Positions 34,045 through 43,706 are shown, counted from the stretch's first letter. The stretch: 64,000 nucleotides of DNA from Krasilnikoviella flava (GCF_900167525.1 NZ_FUZQ01000005.1:124001-188000), one strand, 5' to 3'. The notes: a model not told the origin generated them from the sequence alone. Numbers and translations are program-made.

Positions 34045-34098
34045 TCCGGAACCAGGCGCACGTACTCCCGCAGACCTGTCACCGCAGAGCACGGACAG

Positions 34099-34133
34099 CA
34101 GGGCCGGCCTCGCTGCCCGCGAGGCCGGCCCTG
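34099..34133. terminator. 15-bp bidirectional hairpin
   Basis: Arms 34099-34113 and 34119-34133 pair perfectly (CAGGGCCGGCCTCGC) around TGCCC. It lies between the recombinase-like gene and the convergent GNAT gene (stop at 34173). Confidence 0.78.
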
Positions 34134-34172
34134 GGCGTGCGGGGAGGGTGGACCGGTGTGGTGCGCGGTGCG

Positions 34173-34868
34173 TCAGGCGGTCGCGATGCCCAGCAGGGGG
34201 GCGCCGGGGGAGTGCGACGGCAGCTCGTGGAAGCCGTACCTGTCGTAGAAGGCGCGGGCGCGCGTGTTGTTCGGGTCCATCCCGAGGTGCACCCCGGGCA
34301 CCCCGCGCGCGGCGAGCGCGGCGCGCAGCGTGTCCATGAGCGTCCGGCCGAGGCCGCGGCCCTGGTTCTCGGGCAGCAGGTCGATGTGCAGGTGCGCCGG
34401 GTACCGGTCGAGCTCGTCGTCCGTCAGGCCGCGCACCATGCGGCCGGGGTCCTTGCCGGCGTCGACGAGGGCGGGCTCGGGGAAGCCGGGCTCGCGCCCC
34501 GACGGGGAGCCGCCGGCCGCCGGGTGGCGCTCGGCGAACCCGGGGCCCCAGGCCCGCTCCCACCAGGAGACGAAGTCGCGCGTGTCCGCGACCCCGATGA
34601 CGTACCCGGTGAGGCGGCCGTCCTCGACGCGCAGGACGTCGTCCGCGGGGTCGGCGGGCGCCGGCTCGAGCTCGTCGTCGGGGCGGACGACGACGAACGC
34701 GAGGTCGGGCGCGTACTCGACGTAGGGCAGGGCGAACACCTCGGGCATGAGGTGGTCGTCGGAGTAGAGGCCGCGGGCGTCGGCCCCGCCCGCGGCGGTG
34801 CGGACGCAGACCTCGGCGACGGCGGCGCGGTCGGTGGGTCGGAAGGTACGGATCACGGAGGCCATCAT
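34173..34868 (-). CDS. GNAT-family N-acetyltransferase
   Basis: A 231-residue acetyltransferase. The acetyl-CoA loop is LLPENQGRGLGRTLMDTL near residue 168, followed by VPGVHLGMDPNNTRARAFYD and RYGFHEL, all typical of GNAT motifs A and B. The N-terminal half has an unusually long insert (DDELEPAPADPADD, SWWERAWGPGFAERHPAAGG). Such longer GNATs resemble those linked to O-GlcNAcase-type enzymes, but the substrate is unknown. ATG 34868 or 34865 is the start; neither has a clear ribosome site. Confidence 0.85.
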   Translation of the reverse strand: MMASVIRTFRPTDRAAVAEVCVRTAAGGADARGLYSDDHLMPEVFALPYVEYAPDLAFVVVRPDDELEPAPADPADDVLRVEDGRLTGYVIGVADTRDFVSWWERAWGPGFAERHPAAGGSPSGREPGFPEPALVDAGKDPGRMVRGLTDDELDRYPAHLHIDLLPENQGRGLGRTLMDTLRAALAARGVPGVHLGMDPNNTRARAFYDRYGFHELPSHSPGAPLLGIATA

Positions 34869-34930
34869 GCCGGAGGGCTGCCGTCCGCCGGCGCGGACAG
34901 CAGCCCTCGGCCACGACGTCGGCGCGGCGG

Positions 34931-35554
34931 CTACTTCTTCTTGGCGGCTGTGGTCGTGGTCCTCGTCCTCGAGCTCCCGGACGCCGCCGAGCCGGTCGCG
35001 GCGGCGGCCTTCCGGGCCGCGCCCTTCTCGGTGGTCTCTCCGGCGGTCGACAGTTCCCCGCCCGCGCTCTCCAGGTGCGCGCGGACGAACCAGTGGAACA
35101 GCTCGAGCTCGTGCAGGTGGCCGATGAGGAGGTCGTTCGTCACGTCGTCGAGGGGCTCGGTGTCCTTCGCGGCCTTGCGGTGGGCGGTGATCACACCCTC
35201 GTAGACCTCGTCCAGGGCTCCCAGGTGCTCGATGGCCGACGCCCGGCGGAGCCCGTAGTCGTCCCAGGTGCGGGCCGCGACCAGGGCGCCGGGCGTGCCC
35301 ACCGGGGAGGTACCGAGGGTCGCGATGCGCTCCGCGACCGCGTCGGTCATGGCCCGGACGGCGTCGACCTGCGGGTCGAGCATCTCGTGCACCGCGATGA
35401 AGTGCGGGCCGACGACGTTCCAGTGCACGTGCTTGAGGGTCAGGTGCAGGTCGGTCAGGGAGTTGAGCCGCTCCTGCAGGATGGCGGCCACCGTGGCGCC
35501 CTGCTGCGTCGTGAGCGAGGGCACCGTGTAGCGCGGGGTGCTGCGGTCGGCCAT
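34931..35554 (-). CDS. dps: Dps-family DNA-protecting ferritin with basic C-terminal tail
   Basis: A 207-residue protein: a four-helix ferritin core (residues 1-165) with the ferroxidase segment LKHVHWNVVGPHFIAVHEML near 41-60, and a Lys/Ala/Thr-rich tail (GAARKAAAATGS, TTTTAAKKK) typical of DNA-binding Dps of mycobacteria and relatives. It stores iron using H2O2 and compacts DNA. ATG 35554 has GGAG about 8 nt upstream. It is monocistronic and follows the DUF58 cluster on the same strand. Confidence 0.93.
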   Translation of the reverse strand: MADRSTPRYTVPSLTTQQGATVAAILQERLNSLTDLHLTLKHVHWNVVGPHFIAVHEMLDPQVDAVRAMTDAVAERIATLGTSPVGTPGALVAARTWDDYGLRRASAIEHLGALDEVYEGVITAHRKAAKDTEPLDDVTNDLLIGHLHELELFHWFVRAHLESAGGELSTAGETTEKGAARKAAAATGSAASGSSRTRTTTTAAKKK

Positions 35555-35595
35555 CGGGGGTCTCCGTCCTCGTCGGGTCCGTGCGGGCCGGTCGG

Positions 35596-36195
35596 TCAGC
35601 CCGCCTCGCCATCGTCGCGCCGCACGGCGGTCCACGCGAGCGCGGCCAGGGCGACCACACCGAGCGCCACCAGCCACGGCACCGGACGCCCCGCCAGGGT
35701 CCACGCCGCGCCCCCGATCGCGAGAGCGCCGGCGACGACGGCACCGTCGCGCGCCAGGCTGTGCCGCAAGGCGGCGAGCTCCACCCGTTCCGTCACGCCC
35801 ACGTGGGACGCCCACCACCCGAGCCGCGTCACGACGTACCCGAGCGGGGCGAGCCACAGCACGGCGGGGTCGAACGGCGCGGACGTCGAGCCGAGCAGCA
35901 GCAGCGCCACGGTCACCAGAGCGACGTGCGCGGGGCCCGGGCCCGGGCGGACCGCCGCCCACACGACCGGCACGCCGGTGATCACCACCACCAGCTCGGA
36001 GACCAGGGTGGTGCGTGCTCCGGACGCGAGCAGGAGCACCGCCACGGCCACGACGAACGCCGCCCGCAGCACCCCGCCGGGCAGCCAGCGCCCGACCTCG
36101 ACGCCGACGACGGGCAGCGGCCGGCCGGTCTCGTAGCGCGACCGCCACCAGGCCCGCAGGCGCGCGGGCAGGGTGCGGGCCGGTGGGCGGGTCAT
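35596..36195 (-). CDS. membrane protein of the MoxR/DUF58 cluster
   Basis: A 199-residue protein with about five transmembrane helices (VLRAAFVVAVAVLLLASG, LVVVITGVPVVWAAV, HVALVTVALLLLGS, GAVVAGALAIGGAAWTLAG, WLVALGVVALAALAWTA). It is the last gene of a leftward operon; its ATG overlaps the DUF58 stop (ATGA). I do not recognise a named family, and an envelope function with the cluster is inferred. Confidence 0.75.
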   Translation of the reverse strand: MTRPPARTLPARLRAWWRSRYETGRPLPVVGVEVGRWLPGGVLRAAFVVAVAVLLLASGARTTLVSELVVVITGVPVVWAAVRPGPGPAHVALVTVALLLLGSTSAPFDPAVLWLAPLGYVVTRLGWWASHVGVTERVELAALRHSLARDGAVVAGALAIGGAAWTLAGRPVPWLVALGVVALAALAWTAVRRDDGEAG

Positions 36196-37514
36196 CGTGC
36201 CCCGACCTCGCCCCGGTGGTGCCGCTCGTCGGCCCGGACCAGCGCCTCGAGCCGGAGCGGCGCCTCCCGGCGCGCGTCGCCGGCCCAGCGCACGACCGGT
36301 ACCCCCTCGGCTGTCATCCGGCGCAGGCGATCGTCCCGCTCGGCCCGGGTGACGCGCCACGCCAGGCGCATGTGCTCCTCCCGTGCGCCGCGGACGTCGG
36401 GCAGCGTGTCGACGAGGACGACCGGGTGCCCGACGGCACGCCACGCCCGCACGAGGGAGACGGGCTCGTCGTCGAGCACGGTGCTGAACAGGTACACGAT
36501 GGCGTCGGCGGGCACCTGCGGGGCACGCAGCCGGCGCTGGGGGGTGCCGCGCGGGCTGCTCAGGGCGAGCGCGTGCAGCACGCGGCGCAGGTGCCGGCGG
36601 CCCGCGGCGGGCGGCAGGGGGCGACGGCGCCGGCCGAGGTCGTCCACCCCGACCCGGTCGCCGGCGGCGACCAGCGCGCCGGCCACGGAGGCCGCGGCGT
36701 GCCGGGCGAGGTCGAGCGACGTCGGCTCGTCCACGCGCTGCGGGCCGGTGCCGCGCCAGGTGCGCAGGTCGGGGCCGACGTCGTCCCGCGAGTCGACGAC
36801 GAGGACGGCCGTCGCCTCGGCCGTGGCATAGGTGCGGCGCACGTACAGGGTGGCGAGGTCCGGGGACCGGCGGGCGGTGGTGCGCCAGTCGATGCGCCGC
36901 AGCCGGTCGCCGGGGGTGAACGGGTGCACGTCGCGCAGCTCGTCGCCGTCGCCGAGGCGCCGGGAGGTGTGCGGACCGGTGAGGCCGCGCAGCCGCCGGG
37001 GCACCGGGACGCGCCCGAGCGGCATCGCGGTGGGCAGCACGAGGCGGTCGGGCGCGGTGACGGACACCGGGTCCTCCGCCGTCGTCCCGCCCGCGCCGTA
37101 GCCGCGCGCGTCGACGTGGAAGGTGCGCTGCGGGCCGGTGCGGACCGTGCTCAGGGTGAGCGGCAGGTGCCGGGTCGTCGCCGGGACGACGACGCCGGTG
37201 GCGCGGTGACCGGGCGCCGCGACGCGGGCGTGGACGAGCTCGGCCCCCGGCGCCGGGTCGAGCCGCAGGGTGGCGGTGAGCTCACCGGTCGGGGCGGCAC
37301 CCGGGGTCGGGTCGATCACGACCCCGGTCGCCCGTCCGGGCGTGCCCGCCCGCCGTGCGCGGGGACGGCCGGTCCACAGCGCGCCGAGGAGCGGGGCGAC
37401 CCCGAGCAGCGCGACGTCCGCCCGTCCGGTGAGCAGGCCCAGGCCCAGGACGAGCACCCCGGCCCCGAGGCCGGCCGCGGCCTGCGGGCTGCGCCGCCAG
37501 GTGGTGCCGGTCAT
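36192..37514 (-). CDS. DUF58 domain protein
   Basis: A 440-residue protein with two N-terminal transmembrane helices (AAGLGAGVLVLGLGLLTG, VALLGVAPLLGALW) and a vWA-like DUF58 domain. Its signature RRIDWRTTARRSPDLATLYV near residue 205 precedes a degenerate MIDAS-like strand VLVVDSRDDVG. DUF58 proteins act with MoxR AAA ATPases, probably in protein assembly at the membrane. It starts 7 nt after the MoxR stop. Confidence 0.88.
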   Translation of the reverse strand: MTGTTWRRSPQAAAGLGAGVLVLGLGLLTGRADVALLGVAPLLGALWTGRPRARRAGTPGRATGVVIDPTPGAAPTGELTATLRLDPAPGAELVHARVAAPGHRATGVVVPATTRHLPLTLSTVRTGPQRTFHVDARGYGAGGTTAEDPVSVTAPDRLVLPTAMPLGRVPVPRRLRGLTGPHTSRRLGDGDELRDVHPFTPGDRLRRIDWRTTARRSPDLATLYVRRTYATAEATAVLVVDSRDDVGPDLRTWRGTGPQRVDEPTSLDLARHAAASVAGALVAAGDRVGVDDLGRRRRPLPPAAGRRHLRRVLHALALSSPRGTPQRRLRAPQVPADAIVYLFSTVLDDEPVSLVRAWRAVGHPVVLVDTLPDVRGAREEHMRLAWRVTRAERDDRLRRMTAEGVPVVRWAGDARREAPLRLEALVRADERHHRGEVGAR

Positions 37515-37521
37515 CCGCGCG

Positions 37522-38534
<1,013 letters not shown>

Positions 38535-38538
<4 letters not shown>

Positions 38539-39080
38539 GGCTGGGGCCTTCCTGCGGGGTGGGGTGCGGAGGGTGCGGAGGTCGGGGCCGTCGTCGCGGG
38601 CAGGAGGGCGTCGATCGCGTCGAGCCAGCCGTGCACCTCGGCCCGGCCCACCTGCCGTCGGGACGTGAGCCCCTCGACGACCTCCGTGCCGAGGATCCGC
38701 GCCGCCTCCCGGGGGCCGTCGGGGGCGGCGAGGTCGACGCCCCGGTCCGCGAGCCGGGCGGCCGCGAGAGCCCGCACCCGGCGCAGCACGCGGTCGCCCA
38801 CGGCTCCGCTCCGGGTGAACGTCGCCCAGCCCAGCTCGCTGACGTCGTTGCGCGCGCCCTCGCGCCGGTCCTGGGGTACGTCCGGCCACGGGGCCTCCTC
38901 GCCGTCGTCGAGCCGCCGCCACAGCGCCACGGCCGTCACGACGACGACCACCAGCAGCACGGCGTGCAGCAGGTCCAGCACCCCGGTGCCGGTGAGGACG
39001 GCGCAGGCCGCGAGCGCCGGGAGGCCGACGGTGAGGAGGGTGCGCAGTGCCGGTGCCCGCCGTGTCGGTGTGCGGGTCAT
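38535..39080 (-). CDS. membrane protein of the MoxR/DUF58 cluster, soluble C-terminus
   Basis: A 181-residue protein with two N-terminal transmembrane helices (LRTLLTVGLPALAACAVLTG, LLHAVLLVVVVVTAVALW) and a charged cytoplasmic region (WPDVPQDRREGARNDVSELG) rich in Arg and Ala. The family is not recognised by name. It overlaps genes on both sides by 4 nt, so it is part of the operon and likely of the same complex. Confidence 0.75.
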
Positions 39081-39832
39081 GGACGGCCGGCGGGGTCGAG
39101 GGCGCGGGCGATGCGGGACAGGGATGCGCGGGCGGTGTCGACGGCGTCGGGCCCCACGGGGCGGTCGGTGAACCGGGCGCGCTGGTAGAGGCGGCGGAGG
39201 GTGTCGACGTCTGCGGCGGGCATGGTGGCGCCGTCGTCCCCGGGCGTCGTGGGGAGCTGTGCCGTGAGCAGGCGTGCGGTGAACTCGGTGGCGGTCTGGG
39301 CCGGGTCGCGCCGGGTGCCGTGGCGGGCGGCGGCGTCCTCGAGCGCGACCCAGGCGGCGACGACGGCGTCGTGCGGGGTGGCGGCCCGGTCGACGCGGTC
39401 GAGGGCGGTGGCGACGGCGTCCTGGAGCTCGGGCAGGGGGAGGTCGGTCTGGGTGCCGGTGGTGGCGGTCCCGGGGGCGAGGTCGTCGACGTCGTCGTCC
39501 TCGGGGACGGCGAGGGCCCGCAGGACGCGCCGGGCGAGGAGCCACAGGAGGACGGCGACGAGGACCGCGCCGGCCACGGAGAGGGCGACGACGATCCAGG
39601 TGATGACGTCGTAGGAGGGCGGGGGCTGGTCGCCGGGGAGGATCTCGCCGGGTGCCTGGGGCTGGACGGGGACGCTGGCGGTGGGCTCGGGGACGGTCAC
39701 GCTGGGCATGCGGATGCGCCAGGGGGTGGCGGTGGCGGCGCCCAGGACGACGAGGGCGGCGAGCAGCAGGGCCGCGAGCGGTGCGACGGTGCGGGACGCT
39801 GCGGCGCGGCGGGTCCGCGTCGGTGGGGCCAT
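39077..39832 (-). CDS. DUF4129 domain protein, first gene of the MoxR/DUF58 operon
   Basis: A 251-residue protein with two transmembrane helices (APLAALLLAALVVLGAATA, WIVVALSVAGAVLVAVLLWL) and a cytoplasmic DUF4129 domain ending in VDTLRRLYQRARFTDRPVG. DUF4129 proteins accompany DUF58/MoxR and transglutaminase-like proteins. TAGCGT (39844-39839, complement) lies 6 nt before ATG 39832, so the operon mRNA is probably leaderless. Confidence 0.85.
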   Translation of the reverse strand: MAPPTRTRRAAASRTVAPLAALLLAALVVLGAATATPWRIRMPSVTVPEPTASVPVQPQAPGEILPGDQPPPSYDVITWIVVALSVAGAVLVAVLLWLLARRVLRALAVPEDDDVDDLAPGTATTGTQTDLPLPELQDAVATALDRVDRAATPHDAVVAAWVALEDAAARHGTRRDPAQTATEFTARLLTAQLPTTPGDDGATMPAADVDTLRRLYQRARFTDRPVGPDAVDTARASLSRIARALDPAGRP

Positions 39833-39841
39833 GCGCTGACG

Positions 39842-41134
39842 CTATCGGGTGGCGGGCTCGGTGCGGGGCTGGTCGTGGGCGAGCCGGGCGGCGTGCACGC
39901 CGGCGACGGCGGCGGCGACGAAGGCGGCGGGGTCGCCGTCGAGGGAGCGGCCCATGGTGGACAGCCGGGCGGGGGAGCCGCGGAGGGCGTCGAGGAGGGC
40001 GGTGTCCGCGGGGACGTCGACGATCCGGTGGCGGGCGGCGGTGTCGGCGAGGGCGGCGGCCTGGTCGTGCACCTGGCGGGTGAGCTCGGCGCCCCACGCG
40101 GGCAGGGCCTCGAGGTCCCCGGTGGGGTGGGGGACTGGCACGTCGGCGGACGCGAGCGCCACGCGACCGTAGGCGGTGAGGCTGTGGTGGGAGACGCCGC
40201 GGTGGCGGTCGCGGGGGTCGGCGCCGGAGACGCGCAGGGAGGCGACGGGGCGGCCGGCGAGGGCGGCGACGGCGTTGACGGCGTCGCCGGCGGCGACGCC
40301 GGAGAAGCCCCAGCGGGTGCCGGTGCCGAGGTTGCCGGGTCCCTGGGCGAGGACGACGAGGTCGGCGCCGGCGACGTGGCGGGCGGCGAGGAGGCCGGTG
40401 TGCACGGTGACGGCCTCGAGGTCGCCGCCGAAGGCCTGGCCGACGGTGACGGTGGTGTCGAGCCATCCGGTGTCGCGGAGGGTGGCGACGGTGCGGGAGA
40501 AGGCGGCCGGCAGGGCGCCGCCGTCGGTCATGACGTAGGCGACGCGGGGGTGGGGGCGGCCGGCGAGCTCTGCGGCGTGGCGGGCGCCGGCGACGACGGC
40601 GGGGACGGCGGAGTGCAGGTCGGCGACGACGACGGGCATCCCGGTGAGGTCGTCGGCGTCGCGGAGGGTGTCGTGGTGGGGGGACTCCTGCTCGTCCACG
40701 CCGAGGACCATGGCCTGCAGGGGGGTGTAGCGGGCCTTGACGAGGTGGCCGGGGCCGGAGTGGGGGTCGGCGGGCAGGGCGGTGGGGGCGTCGCCGGCGG
40801 GGCCGACGACGAGCGCGTACCCGCCGGTGCCCAGGCCGCGGGCGAGGGCGGAGACGTTGAGGAGCAGCCGGTCGCCGACGTCGGGGTCCCCCACGAGGGC
40901 GGTGTAGGCGAGGCCGCGGACCTCCCAGGGTGCGGTGGTGAGGTCGCGCGCGGGCAGGGGGGTGTCGAGGCGGAGGGAGACCTCGCGGGCTCCGGTCCAG
41001 GTGGCGCCGCGGGCGGTGACGGTGCCGGTGCGCCAGGTGACGTGCCCACCACCGTTCGCCGGTCGAGCCTGTCGAGCCTGTCGAGACCCGTCGTCCGGTC
41101 GTCGGTCGTCTGTGCGGTTCGGCGCTGTCGTCAC
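39842..41134 (-). CDS. DUF3866 family protein
   Basis: A 430-residue soluble protein. The sequence from WRTGTVTARGATWTGAREVS through VGDRLLLNVSALARGLGTGG, ARYTPLQAMVLGVDE, GQAFGGDLEAVTVHTGLLAA and GPGNLGTGTRWGFSGVAAGD matches the actinobacterial/firmicute DUF3866 family; function is unknown. GTG 41134 follows TAGCCT (41147-41142, complement) by 7 nt, which implies a poorly conserved, repeat-derived N-terminal stretch (residues ~5-30). It is divergent from pafB with only 34 nt between start codons. Confidence 0.82.
   Translation of the reverse strand: MTTAPNRTDDRRPDDGSRQARQARPANGGGHVTWRTGTVTARGATWTGAREVSLRLDTPLPARDLTTAPWEVRGLAYTALVGDPDVGDRLLLNVSALARGLGTGGYALVVGPAGDAPTALPADPHSGPGHLVKARYTPLQAMVLGVDEQESPHHDTLRDADDLTGMPVVVADLHSAVPAVVAGARHAAELAGRPHPRVAYVMTDGGALPAAFSRTVATLRDTGWLDTTVTVGQAFGGDLEAVTVHTGLLAARHVAGADLVVLAQGPGNLGTGTRWGFSGVAAGDAVNAVAALAGRPVASLRVSGADPRDRHRGVSHHSLTAYGRVALASADVPVPHPTGDLEALPAWGAELTRQVHDQAAALADTAARHRIVDVPADTALLDALRGSPARLSTMGRSLDGDPAAFVAAAVAGVHAARLAHDQPRTEPATR
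41062..41085. repeat. tandem 9-mer and REP-like core in the DUF3866 N-terminus
   Basis: GTCGAGCCT occurs at 41062-41070 and 41071-41079, followed by GTCGAG. It creates two copies of GAGCCTGTCGA (41065-41075 and 41074-41084), whose complement TCGACAGGCTC occurs at 55323-55333 inside another gene. This looks like a dispersed short repeat invading coding DNA. Confidence 0.55.
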
Positions 41135-41141
41135 CCGTCCG

Positions 41142-41161
41142 AGGCTACCGGCGACTAGGTT
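41142..41161. promoter_or_regulatory. face-to-face leaderless -10 elements of DUF3866 and pafBC
   Basis: TAGCCT reads leftward at 41147-41142 (7 nt before GTG 41134) and TAGGTT reads rightward at 41156-41161 (7 nt before ATG 41169). Only 8 nt separate the hexamers, so each -35 region lies within the other transcript and two polymerases could not bind together. Confidence 0.65.
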
Positions 41162-41168
41162 GGTGCCG

Positions 41169-42257
41169 ATGCCTGCGAACCCCGTGGACCCGGCCGCCCG
41201 GGCGGCCGCCACCCCTGCTGATCCCGCGCCGTCGTCGCGGGGCACCCCTCCGGCCGAGCGCCTCCTGAACCTTGTCATCGCGTTGGTGAACACGAGCGCG
41301 TCGATGACGAAGCAGCAGGTGCGCGCCGGGGTGGCCGGGTACGGCGACGCGCCGTCGACGGAGGCGTTCGAGCGGATGTTCGAGCGCGACAAGGACACGT
41401 TGCGGGCGCTGGGCATCCCGATCGTCACGGTGGACGGTGGCGGGCACAGCGACGAGGTCGGCTACCGGATCGACAACGACGCGTACGCGCTGGGGGTGGT
41501 GGACCTGACGCCGGCGGAGCTCGGCGTGGTGGCGCTGGCGGCGCAGCTGTGGTCGGACAAGACGCTGCGCACGGACATGTCGCGCGCGATGACGAAGCTG
41601 CGGGCGGCGGGGGCGGGGGAGGTCGCCGCGGACGCGGTGGCGGGCCTGGCGCCGCGGGTGCGGGCGGCGGGTGACGCGTACGTGCCGCTGCTGGAGGCGG
41701 TCTCGGAGCGGCGCGACGTGTCGTTCCGGTACCGGGCGGCGAGCACGGGCCAGGAGCTGATGCGGCACGTGGAGCCGTGGCGGATCGCGGCGCGCGGGAG
41801 CGGCTGGTACCTGGTGGGCTTCGACCGGGCGCGGGGCGCGGCGCGGGTGTTCCGCCTCTCGCGGATCGCGGGCAAGGTGCGTGTGGGGTCACGGCCGGGC
41901 GCGTTCGACGTGCCCGAGGCGGTGGACGTGGACGCCATGCTGGGCGAGCGGGTCGGGGTGCTGCAGCGGGCGCGGCTTGCCGTGGTGGCGGAGCGGGCGC
42001 AGGCGTTGCGGGCGCGTGCGGTTCCCGCCCGCGGCGACGGCACGGACGGGCGAGATCTGCTCGAGGTGGAGTTCCGCAGCCTGTCCGCGCTGGCGGACGA
42101 GGTGGCGGGGTACGGCCCGGCGGTCGTGGTGCTGGAGCCGCCGCACCTGCGCGCCGACGTGCTGCGCCGCCTGGAGGCGGCCGCGGCGCTGGACGACGAC
42201 GATCTCGACGATCTCGACGATCTCGGCGACGGTGCGAGGGAGGGGACGGATGGCTGA
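41169..42257 (+). CDS. pafB: WYL-domain transcriptional activator PafB
   Basis: A 362-residue protein: N-terminal winged helix (ERLLNLVIALVNTSASMTKQ), a WYL domain near 170-250 (RDVSFRYRAASTGQELMRHV, WYLVGFDRARGAARVFRLSR) and a WCX C-terminal extension. PafB and PafC form the heterodimeric, RecA-independent DNA-damage response activator of actinobacteria. Synteny with pafC-tatA-tatC-helY confirms the name. The tail contains three 9-bp repeats (42198-42224) encoding DLDDLDDL. The start is leaderless. It overlaps pafC by 8 nt. Confidence 0.93.
   Translation: MPANPVDPAARAAATPADPAPSSRGTPPAERLLNLVIALVNTSASMTKQQVRAGVAGYGDAPSTEAFERMFERDKDTLRALGIPIVTVDGGGHSDEVGYRIDNDAYALGVVDLTPAELGVVALAAQLWSDKTLRTDMSRAMTKLRAAGAGEVAADAVAGLAPRVRAAGDAYVPLLEAVSERRDVSFRYRAASTGQELMRHVEPWRIAARGSGWYLVGFDRARGAARVFRLSRIAGKVRVGSRPGAFDVPEAVDVDAMLGERVGVLQRARLAVVAERAQALRARAVPARGDGTDGRDLLEVEFRSLSALADEVAGYGPAVVVLEPPHLRADVLRRLEAAAALDDDDLDDLDDLGDGAREGTDG
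42198..42224 (+). repeat. three tandem copies of GACGATCTC in pafB
   Basis: Units 42198-42206, 42207-42215 and 42216-42224 are identical and encode the repeated DDL at the acidic C-terminus of PafB. Copy number could vary in frame without breaking the protein. Confidence 0.9.
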
Positions 42258-43305
42258 ACGGGCTGACGACCGGCTGGTGCGACTGCTGGGGCTGGTGGCG
42301 TTCCTCGACGGCGCCGGCCCGGTGCGCGTGGAGGAGCTCGCGGACCGGTTCGGGGTCACGCCGCGGCAGGTGCGCGAGGACGTGGACGCCCTGTGGGTGT
42401 CCGGCACACCGGGGTACATGCCGGACGACCTCATCGACTTCGACGCGTTCTCCCTGGAGGACGGCGTCGTGTCGCTCACGCGGGCACGCGGCATGACGCG
42501 GCCCCTGCGCCTGGGCACCCGGGAGGCCGTGGCGCTGGTCGCCGCGCTGCGGGCGATGCACGCCTCGCCCGCGGTGCAGTCGGACCGGCGGCGGGCCGCC
42601 GTCGTCGCGTCGGCGCTGGACAAGCTGACGGCCGCGACCGGCGAGGCCGCAGGCGCCGTCGACGTGCAGCTCGAGGGCGAGGGCGACCCGCAGGTGGTGG
42701 CCGCCGTCACGACCGCGCTCGCCGAGGGCCGCCGCCTGCACCTGCGGTACGTCAACGCCGCCGACGTCACCACCGAGCGGGACGTCGACCCCCTGCGCCT
42801 GCTCACCCAGGACGGCGCGATGTACCTCGTCGGCTGGTGCCTGCGCGTGGACGGGCGCCGCACCTTCCGGGTGGACCGCATCCTCGACGCCCGTGTGCTC
42901 GACGCGGCGGTCGCCGAGCGGGACGTCGAGGTCGCGGGCGACCTCGGCGCGGACGTGTGGGCGTCCGTCGCGCACCGCGGCGCCCCCGCGGCGACGCTGC
43001 GGCTCGCGTCCGCGGCCCGGTGGGTCGCGGAGGAGGTCCCGGCGGAGTCGGTGCGCGACCTGCCCGACGGGACCGTCGAGGTGCGGCTGCGGGTCACGAA
43101 TCCGGCGTGGCTACGTCGTCTGCTGCTCGCCAACGCTCCCGACGTCGTCTCCGTCGACCCGCCCGACGTCGCGCGCGACGTCGGGCAGTCCGCCCGTGCC
43201 GCCCTCGACGCGTACGCCGCCACGGGCCCCGTCGACAGCGCCGACGAGGCCGCCGGCAGCCCGACCGGCGCCGGCCGCACCGCGCCGCCCGGACCCGTAG
43301 GCTGA
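42250..43305 (+). CDS. pafC: WYL-domain transcriptional activator PafC
   Basis: A 351-residue paralogue of PafB: N-terminal helix-turn-helix (VEELADRFGVTPRQVREDV), WYL domain near 160-215 (GRRLHLRYVNAADVTTERDV, MYLVGWCLRVDGRRTFRVDR) and a WCX domain. It overlaps pafB and is its obligate partner. The C-terminal ~35 residues (Ala/Gly/Pro-rich) look disordered. Confidence 0.93.
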   Translation: MAERADDRLVRLLGLVAFLDGAGPVRVEELADRFGVTPRQVREDVDALWVSGTPGYMPDDLIDFDAFSLEDGVVSLTRARGMTRPLRLGTREAVALVAALRAMHASPAVQSDRRRAAVVASALDKLTAATGEAAGAVDVQLEGEGDPQVVAAVTTALAEGRRLHLRYVNAADVTTERDVDPLRLLTQDGAMYLVGWCLRVDGRRTFRVDRILDARVLDAAVAERDVEVAGDLGADVWASVAHRGAPAATLRLASAARWVAEEVPAESVRDLPDGTVEVRLRVTNPAWLRRLLLANAPDVVSVDPPDVARDVGQSARAALDAYAATGPVDSADEAAGSPTGAGRTAPPGPVG

Positions 43306-43310
43306 CCGGC

Positions 43311-43706
43311 ATGTGGGGCTGGATCTGGGCGGGGCTCGTCGTCGGCACGCTGGTGGGCGCGTTCTTCCTGGGCCGCCACCTGTGGCGCGCCGGCGTGCGC
43401 GCGCTGCGCGAGGCGTCCCGCGCCGGCGAGGTGCTCGGGTCGGCCGCCGACCGCATGTCCGCCGCGGTCGCGGAGGCCGAGGCGCACCGCGCCGACACGT
43501 CGCCCACGCTCCTCGACGACCCCGTGCTGCTGCGCGAGCGCGTGGCCGAGCGCCGCCGGCTGAAGGCCGAGCGCGTCGCGGTCCGCCGGGAGCGCCAGGC
43601 CGCGACGTGGCGCCGGTGGGACTCGGAGGGCTGGCTCGCCGCCAGGACCGCGGACAAGGCGGCGCACGCCGACCTGCGGTCTCGCACGCCAGGGCGGCGG
43701 CGGTAG
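43311..43706 (+). CDS. small membrane-anchored protein downstream of pafC
   Basis: A 131-residue protein. A single N-terminal transmembrane helix (WGWIWAGLVVGTLVGAFFLG) is followed by a highly charged Arg/Glu/Ala helical region. ATG 43311 follows TAGGCT (43298-43303) by 7 nt; that hexamer is read within the last codons of pafC. No family name is recognised. Its position between pafC and tatA suggests co-expression. Confidence 0.75.
   Translation: MWGWIWAGLVVGTLVGAFFLGRHLWRAGVRALREASRAGEVLGSAADRMSAAVAEAEAHRADTSPTLLDDPVLLRERVAERRRLKAERVAVRRERQAATWRRWDSEGWLAARTADKAAHADLRSRTPGRRR

Noticed and set aside
39047-41158. A 703-codon open frame on the plus strand
   Set aside because: It is a Gly/Val/Asp-rich shadow of the DUF4129 and DUF3866 genes on the other strand; no start signal or domain.
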